Below are positions 44,843 through 52,256 of a stretch of DNA of 64,000 nucleotides, piece by piece. The translations under genes were made by a program, and so were the position numbers. The DNA comes from Flavobacterium anhuiense. GTDB taxonomy: Bacteria; Bacteroidota; Bacteroidia; Flavobacteriales; Flavobacteriaceae. Where the stretch lies: assembly GCF_900101855.1 (NCBI RefSeq), contig NZ_FMVC01000001.1, forward strand, positions 647,965-711,964. The letters are read 5' to 3'. The notes under the pieces were generated by a model. The model saw only the letters and a list, made by a program, of their open reading frames with translations, was not told the origin of the DNA and ran no database searches. Position 1 is the stretch's first letter, and every line of letters begins with the position of its first letter.

Positions 44843-45466
44843 TTAGGATTTACCATCTGTTTTAAATTTATCCTTTGCCCAATTTTCTGGATTTGAAACA
44901 ATGTAATCAGAAATTCTTTGATATTGATTATTGTCTCTAATGATATTGTCATAAAATAATTTTTGCCATTGATGCGTGTATCCCAATCTATTGGCGTGTT
45001 TTGTTACAGCAGATTTATATGATCCAACAATTGACGAAATGGTGTTTTTTCCAATGTTTTGAAAACGTTTTAAACCTGGTTTTTGAAATTCGACAGGCGA
45101 CGACGTTTGTAACATTTGTATTGATGGTAGAGACAGGGCATGCCCTGTCTCTACATTATCCATATTATCGACATTTACATTATCCAATTGTTTATCGATA
45201 ATCAAAATTCCGTGAATATGATTTGGCATAACCACAAAATCACCCAATTCAACATTTTTGTGGTGCTTTGGAATTTGATGCCATAATAAATCGGCAATAA
45301 TTCCGACATGCGATAAAATCATTTTATTATTTTGAATTTCTCCAAAATAATGTTCTCTGTTTTGTGTACAAATTGTTATAAAATAGGCTCCATTCCAACC
45401 ATAATCCCACCATTGAGCTCTAATTGAAGAAATACGATATTTATTTTGAAACTTTCCTTGACTCAT
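44843..45466 (-). CDS. REP-associated tyrosine transposase (RAYT, Y1 HUH family)
   Basis: A 207-residue single-strand transposase of the IS200-like Y1 family. The HUH metal motif is clear (VVMPNHIHGILII, about residues 80-92), with the family start WNGAYFITICTQNREHYFGE and the C-terminal VGSYKSAVTKHANRLGY, WQKLFYDNIIRD and SDYIVSNPENW. RAYTs are stable single-copy genes thought to mobilise REP palindromes. A perfect 28-base palindrome lies inside the gene at 45127-45154, in the variable linker (VETGHALSLP). No terminal inverted repeats or target duplication were noticed around it. Confidence 0.9.
   Translation of the reverse strand: MSQGKFQNKYRISSIRAQWWDYGWNGAYFITICTQNREHYFGEIQNNKMILSHVGIIADLLWHQIPKHHKNVELGDFVVMPNHIHGILIIDKQLDNVNVDNMDNVETGHALSLPSIQMLQTSSPVEFQKPGLKRFQNIGKNTISSIVGSYKSAVTKHANRLGYTHQWQKLFYDNIIRDNNQYQRISDYIVSNPENWAKDKFKTDGKS
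45127..45154. repeat. Perfect 28-base palindrome inside the RAYT gene
   Basis: The arm GTAGAGACAGGGCA is followed directly by its exact complement. The related form with GAGAC arms and a GCATGC centre is a widespread small repeat near RAYT genes (recall). It is in frame and encodes VETGHALSLP. Confidence 0.9.
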
Positions 45467-45535
45467 TTAATTTTCATTTACTTATCCATCCTAATTCATC
45501 TGAATAAATAACTGCTTAATCTTGGAAATATTATT

Positions 45536-47023
45536 TCATTTTGTAAGATTATCCGCAATATCCCTATTATTTGATAATCTCGGAATTTTATTCTGTCCGC
45601 CCAATTTTCCTTGCGATTTCATGTAATCTTGAAATCCGTTTTTAGAAACCTTTGTAATGACTACTTTTCTTAAAACATTTCCAGTAATTAAATCGTCGTA
45701 ATAAATATTCTGCTTACGCATTGAATTATCGATCGTTTCAGCAAAAGCTTCCATATTTTCAGGTTCTTTTTCAAACTCAATCAGCCATTCATGGTAGGGT
45801 AAACCGCTGGCAGGCGTAATTTGCGGCGCTACTGTAAACTCGTTTATTACAATATTTGTCGCATTTACAGCTTCTTTCATCGCATTTTCGACTTCATTGG
45901 CAATAACGTGTTCTCCGAAAGCCGAAATATAATGTTTGATACGTCCAGAAACTATAACACGATACGGAGCCAAAGATGTAAATTGAATGGTGTCACCAAT
46001 ATTATAACGCCAAAGTCCCGCATTGGTAGAAATAATCAAAACATAGTTCACTCCTACCTCAACTTCACCAATGGTGTAGACTTTCGGATTTTCGTTAAAA
46101 TATTCATCTGCTTTTATGAACTCGTAGAAAATTCCAGAATTCAAAAGTAGTAACATTCCTTTTTCTTTCTGCGAATCTTGGTATGCAAAAAATCCTTCAG
46201 AAGCAGGAAACAATTCGATGCTGTCTACTTTTTTACCTATCATCTGCTCAAATTTAGCGCGGTAAGGTTCGTAATTTACACCGCCGTAGATAAACAGATT
46301 AAAGTTTTTAAATATCTCACTAATCTTTTTACCGCCACTTTTTTGCTGTAAACGTTCAAAATACATCTGTACCCAAGACGGAATTCCCGAGATAACCGAC
46401 ATATCTTCTTTTATTGTTTCGTCTACAATAGCATCTACTTTGGTTTCCCAGTCTTCTATACAATTGGTTTCCCAAGAAGGCATTCTATTTTTCTGGAGGT
46501 ATTTAGGAACAAAATGCGCTACAATTCCAGAAAGTCTCCCAAATTTGATTCCGTATTTCTCAGTCAAGATGGGACTTCCTTGTAAAAAAATCATTTTCCC
46601 GTCAACAAAATCGGCTTTTCCAGTTTCGTTAATATAATGTAGAATGGCATTTCTGGCCGCTTCTATATGATAAGGCATTGATTCTTTGGTAAGCGGAATA
46701 AATTTCGCCCCCGAAGTCGTTCCCGAAGTTTTGGCAAAATATAATGGTTTCCCTTTCCATAAAATATCTGATTCTCCTTTTACAACCTTATCAACATAAG
46801 GTTTTAAATCTTCGTAATCCCTTACAGGAACTCGTTTCTGAAAATCTTCAAAAGTTTTTATCTGATTAAAATGATGATCTTTACCAAATTCGGTGTTTTG
46901 TGCATTTTCAATCAGATTTTTAAAAATCTTTTGTTGCGTTTCAACAGGTTTTTGAGCCCATTTTAGTGTTTGTTTATATATTTTTCTGGCAAATATTTTT
47001 GCCGCAATTGACTTAATTGACAT
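45536..47023 (-). CDS. GH3 family acyl-adenylate/amide synthetase-like protein
   Basis: A 495-residue member of the GH3 family, related to plant auxin-amino acid conjugases and part of the adenylate-forming superfamily. The nucleotide-binding motif FAKTSGTTSGAKFIPLT (about residues 94-110), ELFPASEGFFAYQ (about 268) and the hinge region YRVIVSGRIKHYISAFGEHV (about 355) are conserved. The bacterial substrates are not known. It is preceded by a small coiled-coil membrane protein 12 bases away and probably shares its transcript. Confidence 0.87.
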   Translation of the reverse strand: MSIKSIAAKIFARKIYKQTLKWAQKPVETQQKIFKNLIENAQNTEFGKDHHFNQIKTFEDFQKRVPVRDYEDLKPYVDKVVKGESDILWKGKPLYFAKTSGTTSGAKFIPLTKESMPYHIEAARNAILHYINETGKADFVDGKMIFLQGSPILTEKYGIKFGRLSGIVAHFVPKYLQKNRMPSWETNCIEDWETKVDAIVDETIKEDMSVISGIPSWVQMYFERLQQKSGGKKISEIFKNFNLFIYGGVNYEPYRAKFEQMIGKKVDSIELFPASEGFFAYQDSQKEKGMLLLLNSGIFYEFIKADEYFNENPKVYTIGEVEVGVNYVLIISTNAGLWRYNIGDTIQFTSLAPYRVIVSGRIKHYISAFGEHVIANEVENAMKEAVNATNIVINEFTVAPQITPASGLPYHEWLIEFEKEPENMEAFAETIDNSMRKQNIYYDDLITGNVLRKVVITKVSKNGFQDYMKSQGKLGGQNKIPRLSNNRDIADNLTK

Positions 47024-47034
47024 TTTCAGTGGTA

Positions 47035-47541
47035 TTATTTTTTATCACTTTTCTTTTTGTCTTGAGATTTAGCCTTCAGTTCTTTTTCTGTTTCGGCTAC
47101 ATCTTCTCTCAGTTTTATTTCAGCATCAGATGCTTTCATATTTAAATCTGAAGCATCTTCAACAGATTCTGATAATATTGAATCTTTATTAAATTTTGAA
47201 TATTCTAATTCGCCTTTTAAGACTTTCTGAATCCCTTTTATATAAGCTTCATTTTGTCTCAAAGCCGTTTCTAAAGAATCTGATTTAATGGCCAGTTTAG
47301 TAGCATTTCGTTTCAATTCTGTAGAAGAATATCCAGGGATAAATTCGCGAAGGGGCGTAAAAGCAATGATAAAAGTAGTAACCAAAATTAGAAATATTCC
47401 TCCTAAAGTAAACGTTACAAAGACATTCATTAAAGTAAGCCTAAAAGAAAATATTTCTTCAAAAGTGTCTTCATTTAAAATTACTAACCGGTTTTTAATG
47501 AACAGTTTTTTTCTAAAATTCTTTTTCTTTTTTTGAGTCAT
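47035..47541 (-). CDS. Membrane-anchored coiled-coil protein
   Basis: A 168-residue protein: a basic N-terminus (KKKKNFRKKLFIKNRLVILN), one membrane helix (about 37-60), then a charged helical tail rich in Lys and Glu. The segment TPLREFIPGYSSTELKRNATKL resembles the region just after the membrane helix of some Bacteroidota envelope proteins. There is no catalytic domain. It appears complete and is co-transcribed with the GH3 gene. The role is unknown. Confidence 0.75.
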   Translation of the reverse strand: MTQKKKKNFRKKLFIKNRLVILNEDTFEEIFSFRLTLMNVFVTFTLGGIFLILVTTFIIAFTPLREFIPGYSSTELKRNATKLAIKSDSLETALRQNEAYIKGIQKVLKGELEYSKFNKDSILSESVEDASDLNMKASDAEIKLREDVAETEKELKAKSQDKKKSDKK

Positions 47542-47559
47542 TATCCTTCTTTATGCTAG

Positions 47560-47567
47560 CAAATATA
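47560..47567 (-). promoter_or_regulatory. -7 promoter element (TATATTTG) of the coiled-coil/GH3 operon
   Basis: An exact TAnnTTTG match 19 bases before the start codon. The nearest TTG is only 9 bases further upstream, so the -33 element is uncertain. Confidence 0.45.
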
Positions 47568-47698
47568 ATAATTAATCAACATGATATTTATTCGAAAAAT
47601 TACTTGAAGAGCTATAATTTACGATTTTATAAAATATTTAACGCGGTCTAATACGAATATTTTAAACTAAAAATACTTCTATTTCGTATATTTCTATA

Positions 47699-47706
47699 TA
47701 CCTTTG
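47699..47706 (+). promoter_or_regulatory. -7 promoter element (TACCTTTG) of tatA
   Basis: An exact TAnnTTTG match about 48 bases before the tatA start codon, with a TTC at a 19-base distance as a possible weak -33 box. Confidence 0.5.
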
Positions 47707-47754
47707 CGGAATAATTAAGAAAAATAATTTGCTTCGGCATTAAATATATTAGTC

Positions 47755-47934
47755 ATGGGAAGATTAGGTCTTACAGAAATCCTTGTTATCGTAGGTATTG
47801 TGATATTACTTTTTGGAGGTAAAAAAATTCCAGAATTAATGAAAGGTTTAGGAAGTGGAATTAAGGAATTTAAAAACGCTGCTAAAGACGATCAACCTGC
47901 TGCTTCTAAAAAACAAGAGGAAGAAACAAAATAA
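47755..47934 (+). CDS. tatA: Sec-independent translocase subunit TatA/TatE
   Basis: A 59-residue Tat translocase pore subunit. It has a short membrane helix (about 5-21, [17 protein letters not shown]), the conserved hinge [20 protein letters not shown] that forms the amphipathic helix, and a short acidic and basic tail. TatA assembles with TatC to export folded proteins; no tatC is adjacent. It is transcribed alone from a TACCTTTG element and ends at a strong terminator. Confidence 0.93.
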   Translation: MGRLGLTEILVIVGIVILLFGGKKIPELMKGLGSGIKEFKNAAKDDQPAASKKQEEETK

Positions 47935-47949
47935 GAAATTCGAAAAAAT

Positions 47950-47988
47950 TAAAATCCCAGATTACAATGTAGTCTGGGATTTTTTTGT
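47950..47988 (+). terminator. Terminator of tatA
   Basis: The stem AAATCCCAGA/TCTGGGATTT (47952-47982) is followed by a T-run 18 bases after the tatA stop codon. Confidence 0.85.
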
Positions 47989-48025
47989 TTGTTCCAATTG
48001 GAATTTGGAACTTTATTTTTGAAAT

Positions 48026-50149
48026 TTAAAGTATCATCGTCAACTGAATTCTCTTTCTATCTTCGTCAACCTCAGTCACTTTCACATCAACATGCTGATG
48101 TAATTTCACAACTTCGTTTACATCGCTTACAAACCCAGCTTTTAACTGAGAAATGTGAACTAAACCGCTTTCTTTGATTCCAATGTCAACAAAACAACCG
48201 AAATTGGTTATGTTATTCACAATTCCCGGTAATATCATTCCGGTTTTCAAATCTTTGATTGATTTTACGTTTGCATCAAATTCAAACACCTTAGCCGACT
48301 TTCTTGGGTCCAATCCTGGCTTTTCAAGCTCTTTTATGATGTCTTTTAATGTAAGTAAACCAATTTCAGGCGTAACATACTTTTCGGGCTTAATAAGCGC
48401 TGTTTTCTCTTTATTTGCAATTAATTCATTCAAAGAAATATTCAAATCCTTAGCCATTTTTTCAACAACAGGATAAGCCTCTGGGTGCACGGCCGAATTA
48501 TCCAGCGGATTTTTAGCATTTGTAATTCTAATAAACGCTGCTCCTTGCTGATATGCTTTATCTCCAAGACGAGGCACTTTTTTCAGCTGTTTTCTGTCTT
48601 CAAAAGGTCCGTTTTCAGAGCGGTATTGTACAATGTTTTCTGCCAGCTTCTCCCCGATTCCACTCACATAACTTAGCAAATGTTTACTTGCTGTGTTGAT
48701 ATTAATTCCTACCGAGTTTACGCAACGAATTACCGTGCTATCTAATTCTTCTTTCAATTTAGTCTGATCAACATCATGCTGATACTGCCCTACTCCAATT
48801 GCTTTCGGATCAATTTTTACCAATTCGGCCAACGGATCTGAAAGGCGTCGCCCAATAGAAACCGAACCACGAACTGTTACATCATAATTTGGAAATTCTT
48901 CTCTCGCAATTTTTGAAGCAGAATATACCGAAGCTCCCGCCTCAGAAACCACAAAAACTTGAACTGGTTTGTCAAACGCGATTTTTTTGATGAAAAATTC
49001 AGTTTCACGAGAAGCCGTTCCGTTCCCGATAGAAATGGCATCAATTTGATAAGCATTTACCATCGAACGTATTTTTTTTATCGCCATTGATTCCTCGTTT
49101 TGAGGCGCATGCGGATAAATAGTTTCGTTGTATAATAAATCGCCTTTTTCGTCTAGACAAACTACTTTACAACCGCTTCTAAATCCTGGATCGATTGCTA
49201 AAATACGCTTTTCTCCCAACGGCGGAGCCAATAACAACTGACTTAAATTGTTGGCGAAAACCTGAATTGAATTCGCATCTGCCTTGGCTTTTGCTTCTTG
49301 CAACGTTTCATTTCCAATTGCTGGATTCAGTAAACGTTTATAACTGTCCTCAATCGCTAATTGCAAATGAGCTGTTGTATTATTTTGTTTTTTAATGATG
49401 ATTTCGTCAATTACATCATATGCATCGTCTATATCAACATCAATTTTCATTTTGATAAAACCTTCATTTTCTGCACGCAACATGGCCAATAAACGGTGCG
49501 CTGGCGCTTTTGTCAACGGTTCTTCCCAATCAAAATACTGGCTGAATTTCTGTGCTCCTTCTTCTTCGGCTTTCTTTTTAACCACTTTTGTAGCAATAGT
49601 CGCTTTTCGCTGAAACAATCTTCTTAATTGTTTACGAACATAAATATTTTCGTTAATCCATTCGGCTACAATATCTCTTGCGCCTTGAATAGCGGCTTCT
49701 TCATTAATAACATTTTCATTAATATACTGAGTCGAAATAAAATCAATATCAGCATCACTTTCAGATATAATCAATTTAGCCAAAGGTTCAAGACCGAATT
49801 CGCGCGCTACATCGGCTTTTGTTTTTTTCTTCTTTTTGTATGGAAGGTAAAAATCCTCTATTTCTTGTAAATCAAAACTGTCTTCAATTTTTTTCTTCAA
49901 ATCTGGCGTAAGCGCTTTTTGCTCTTCAATAGATTTTAAAACGGCTTCTTTACGTTTAATAAGTGTATCATAATCTTTTTGAAGTTTTGCAATCTGCTCA
50001 ATTACAGTTTCATCTAGATTTCCGGTTGCGTCTTTTCTATATCGCGAAATAAACGGAATCGTACAGTCCTCTTCTAATAATTTAACTGTGTTTTGAATAC
50101 TGACTGCGGGTGCCTGAACAGACTTGGCAATGAATTGAATATTAGTCAT
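48026..50149 (-). CDS. tex: Tex-family RNA-binding transcription accessory protein
   Basis: A 707-residue Tex/Spt6-like protein. The domains run in order: N-terminal helical region, YqgF/RNase H-like core (RILAIDPGFRSGCKVVCLDE, about 318-340), helix-hairpin-helix (LLSYVSGIGEKLAENIVQYR, about 490), and a C-terminal S1 domain (LKTGMILPGIVNNITNFGCF, about 635-705). Tex binds RNA and RNA polymerase and influences transcription and envelope or toxin gene expression in other bacteria. Its length is slightly below the usual 770. It is transcribed alone, towards tatA. Confidence 0.94.
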   Translation of the reverse strand: MTNIQFIAKSVQAPAVSIQNTVKLLEEDCTIPFISRYRKDATGNLDETVIEQIAKLQKDYDTLIKRKEAVLKSIEEQKALTPDLKKKIEDSFDLQEIEDFYLPYKKKKKTKADVAREFGLEPLAKLIISESDADIDFISTQYINENVINEEAAIQGARDIVAEWINENIYVRKQLRRLFQRKATIATKVVKKKAEEEGAQKFSQYFDWEEPLTKAPAHRLLAMLRAENEGFIKMKIDVDIDDAYDVIDEIIIKKQNNTTAHLQLAIEDSYKRLLNPAIGNETLQEAKAKADANSIQVFANNLSQLLLAPPLGEKRILAIDPGFRSGCKVVCLDEKGDLLYNETIYPHAPQNEESMAIKKIRSMVNAYQIDAISIGNGTASRETEFFIKKIAFDKPVQVFVVSEAGASVYSASKIAREEFPNYDVTVRGSVSIGRRLSDPLAELVKIDPKAIGVGQYQHDVDQTKLKEELDSTVIRCVNSVGININTASKHLLSYVSGIGEKLAENIVQYRSENGPFEDRKQLKKVPRLGDKAYQQGAAFIRITNAKNPLDNSAVHPEAYPVVEKMAKDLNISLNELIANKEKTALIKPEKYVTPEIGLLTLKDIIKELEKPGLDPRKSAKVFEFDANVKSIKDLKTGMILPGIVNNITNFGCFVDIGIKESGLVHISQLKAGFVSDVNEVVKLHQHVDVKVTEVDEDRKRIQLTMIL

Positions 50150-50240
50150 ACTTTTAATGAAATGATTTTCTTACTTAAAAATGATATAATTTACTTGTTA
50201 AAGCGTTTCTGCAAAATAGTAAATCATTCGGCTAAAATAA

Positions 50241-50248
50241 TATCTTTG
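50241..50248 (+). promoter_or_regulatory. -7 promoter element (TATCTTTG) of the DUF1294 gene
   Basis: An exact TAnnTTTG match 18 bases before the DUF1294 start codon. No TTG was found at the -33 distance. Confidence 0.5.
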
Positions 50249-50265
50249 TTTTTAATTTTAAGCCA

Positions 50266-50535
50266 ATGGAAGTTTTATTACTATATTTTTTATTTATAAA
50301 CATTCTCGTTTTTATTTTCGCGGGATATGACAAATCTCAAGCCCGAAAAAATAACCGACGTGTTCCCGAAAAAAACTTATTTCTCATGGCTTTAACTGGT
50401 GGATCGCCAGGGTTATTAACAGCGATGTTATTATTTAGACATAAAACGAGTAAAACTTCTTTTATTGTGAAGTTTGGCGTGATTTTACTAATTCAAGTGG
50501 CTCTTATACTTGCTTATATAAATTATAAAAAGTAG
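50266..50535 (+). CDS. DUF1294 small membrane protein
   Basis: An 89-residue protein with an N-terminal and a C-terminal membrane helix. The family signature between them is visible: GYDKSQARKNNRRVPEKNLFLMALTGGSPG and LLFRHKTSKTSF. DUF1294 proteins are widespread, sometimes fused to cold-shock domains, and their role is unknown. It is divergent from tex. Confidence 0.88.
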   Translation: MEVLLLYFLFINILVFIFAGYDKSQARKNNRRVPEKNLFLMALTGGSPGLLTAMLLFRHKTSKTSFIVKFGVILLIQVALILAYINYKK

Positions 50536-50589
50536 ATATTAACATTGTTGATAACTCAAAAATTACATTTTAAAATACTGAATAATAAA

Positions 50590-50668
50590 TACTTAAAATA
50601 AAAAACCGAGCAAATTAAAAATCGGCCCGGTGTGTTTATGAATAGGTGCGAAGCACCGAATTTTTTTT
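50590..50668 (+). terminator. Hairpins after the DUF1294 gene
   Basis: GGTGC/GCACC (about 50645-50657, loop GAA) is followed by a T-rich run. An upstream partial stem pairs ACCG with CGGT around 50603-50632. It probably ends the DUF1294 transcript and may derive from a REP element. Confidence 0.6.
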
Positions 50669-50674
50669 GACTTT

Positions 50675-51106
50675 TTATGAGCAAGCAATTTTATTCACTC
50701 TATTTTGGTGTCTTCCGCCTTCAAAAGCGGTATCAAGGAATGTTTCAACGATTTCAACAGCTTGATGAATAGATGTAAACCTTGCTGGAATACTCACAAT
50801 ATTGGCATCATTGTGTAAACGTGTTAAATACGCGATTTCTTTAGTCCAGCATAAACCAGCTCTCACTTTCGGATGTTTATTAACAGTCATTGCGATTCCG
50901 TTTCCGCTTCCGCAGATTACGATCCCAAAATCAGCTTTTCCTTCAGATACATCATTTGCAACTGGATGTCCAAAATCTGGATAATCTACAGAAGCATCAG
51001 TATCTGTACCGTAGTTAGTTACTTCATATCCTCTAGCTTTCAGCATTTCAACAATTGCTTTTTTATATTCTGGTCCTGCGTGGTCGTTTCCAATCGAAAT
51101 TTTCAT
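50675..51106 (-). CDS. rpiB: Ribose 5-phosphate isomerase B
   Basis: A 143-residue RpiB interconverting ribose 5-phosphate and ribulose 5-phosphate in the pentose phosphate pathway. The phosphate-binding start (IGNDHAGPEYKKAI), the catalytic-Cys segment GIVICGSGNGIAMTVNK and RAGLCWTKEIAYLTRLHNDANI are diagnostic. Its length is normal. It is transcribed alone from a TAAATTTG element. Confidence 0.95.
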   Translation of the reverse strand: MKISIGNDHAGPEYKKAIVEMLKARGYEVTNYGTDTDASVDYPDFGHPVANDVSEGKADFGIVICGSGNGIAMTVNKHPKVRAGLCWTKEIAYLTRLHNDANIVSIPARFTSIHQAVEIVETFLDTAFEGGRHQNRVNKIACS

Positions 51107-51133
51107 TTTTCTATACTATTAAGTTGTGTTATG

Positions 51134-51141
51134 CAAATTTA
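51134..51141 (-). promoter_or_regulatory. -7 promoter element (TAAATTTG) of rpiB
   Basis: An exact TAnnTTTG match 28 bases before the rpiB start codon. Confidence 0.45.
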
Positions 51142-51155
51142 CTCAATTAATAAAT

Positions 51156-51253
51156 GGTTGCCACGAATTACACCAATTTTCACAAATTTTTTTCTTTTCA
51201 AATACTATATAAACATTCCAATATAAATTCGCGTTCATTCGTCAAATTAATGG
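51156..51253. repeat. Degenerate long inverted repeat (CCACGAATTACAC type)
   Basis: A left arm starting CCACGAATTACACCAATTTT (51161) and a right arm ending TCAAATTAATGG (51253) pair imperfectly over about 28 bases around an A+T-rich loop. It resembles a dispersed intergenic repeat of Flavobacteriaceae with GCCACGAATT ends (recall). Confidence 0.55.
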
Positions 51254-51254
51254 T

Positions 51255-51912
51255 AGAAAAAATAAGAATCACAACTATCTTACTGTCAAAACCTTATAGG
51301 TTATTAACAATTTTGATAACTCTATAACTATCTCACAATCAATGAAGAATAAACAGAATATTTATTAAAATTTTGAGGTGTTAATAGGAGTTTGTAATTG
51401 CTTGATATTCAATTAACTTTAAGTTAACAGAAAATGTTAATAAGTTCGAAAAGAAAATTAGAAGTTTTTTTTGGTTATTTCGGAAAAATACCTAATCCAA
51501 AACTGGATTTAAATATGCAAGAAAAGTTTCGTGAATTTTTGGAAAAGTTATCAATATCAAAAATACCATTTTCAACAGAAATCAACATATCAACTTATCT
51601 ACAAAATCAATTCAATTTTGGTTGTCAACCGTTGTTAATTAAAATACAAAAAGTCTTATAAATTAATCATTTAACCAAAAATAACTATGTTGATAACTCA
51701 GAATAAATAAGTAAAACGAGATTTCAATGGCTTCAAAAAAAAAATTATTCGACATATTAACAAGCTATAATAACAACCAATTTTTTTTAAATTTTAAAAA
51801 TTCTTTTTTGTTGTATTTAATATATGTTGAAAACTAAAAAAGTTGAAATTGAAAAATTTTGATTTGAGTTTGAATTTTATTCTGATTTTGAATTGATTTT
51901 TGAATTTTTGTT
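51255..51912. other. A+T-rich gap, possible small ORF
   Basis: It is very A+T-rich with repeated GTTAAT and TTGATAAC words, but no DnaA-box cluster (TTATCCACA) was found. An open frame of 75 codons (51434-51661, starting LISSKRKLEVFFGYFGKI) has no recognisable relative, no promoter element seen and only weak coding character, so it is listed here and not as a gene. Confidence 0.5.
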
Positions 51913-52146
51913 TCAGACGATTTTAAGCGGATTGTTGAGATTGTCTAGAATTTGCTGGACTTCTTCGAAATCGTTTGGATGGACTTTGAGTTTGATTCCG
52001 CCCAGAGCAGCCGAGTACAAGGGAACGACTGAGAGCGTCATTTCATTTTCAAAAAAATAAGGGATTCCTTCTTGTTCCAGTAAGTGTTTGAGAACTACGG
52101 TTTCGTGCAGATAATTGAATACGGCGATCGTTTTAAAGCTTTCCAT
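51913..52146 (-). CDS. DUF2007 small protein
   Basis: A 77-residue protein of the DUF2007 (putative signal-transducing) family, an ACT-like or PII-like small beta-alpha fold. The pattern FNYLHETVVLKHLLEQEGIPYFFENE, followed by the GGIKLKVHPNDFEEVQQIL segment, is typical. It is probably a small regulatory or binding protein. It is divergent from rnr. Confidence 0.85.
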   Translation of the reverse strand: MESFKTIAVFNYLHETVVLKHLLEQEGIPYFFENEMTLSVVPLYSAALGGIKLKVHPNDFEEVQQILDNLNNPLKIV

Positions 52147-52256
52147 ATTAGGTCTTTTTGTAAATGTACGAAAAGTTATAATTTTAATAATTCTATTTGT
52201 TAAAATCTGTAATCTGATTTCTTATTCGTAATTTTAAACCTTATTAGAAAAGATAT

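Noticed and set aside
44843..45466. RAYT gene as a complete insertion sequence
   Set aside because: No flanking terminal structures or target duplication were seen; a single domesticated RAYT explains it.
48174..48476. Open frames opposite the tex gene
   Set aside because: Their sequence is the antisense of a conserved coding region, and none resembles a known protein.
51255..51912. A+T-rich region as a replication origin
   Set aside because: No cluster of DnaA boxes was found, and no dnaA, dnaN or other origin-linked gene is nearby.
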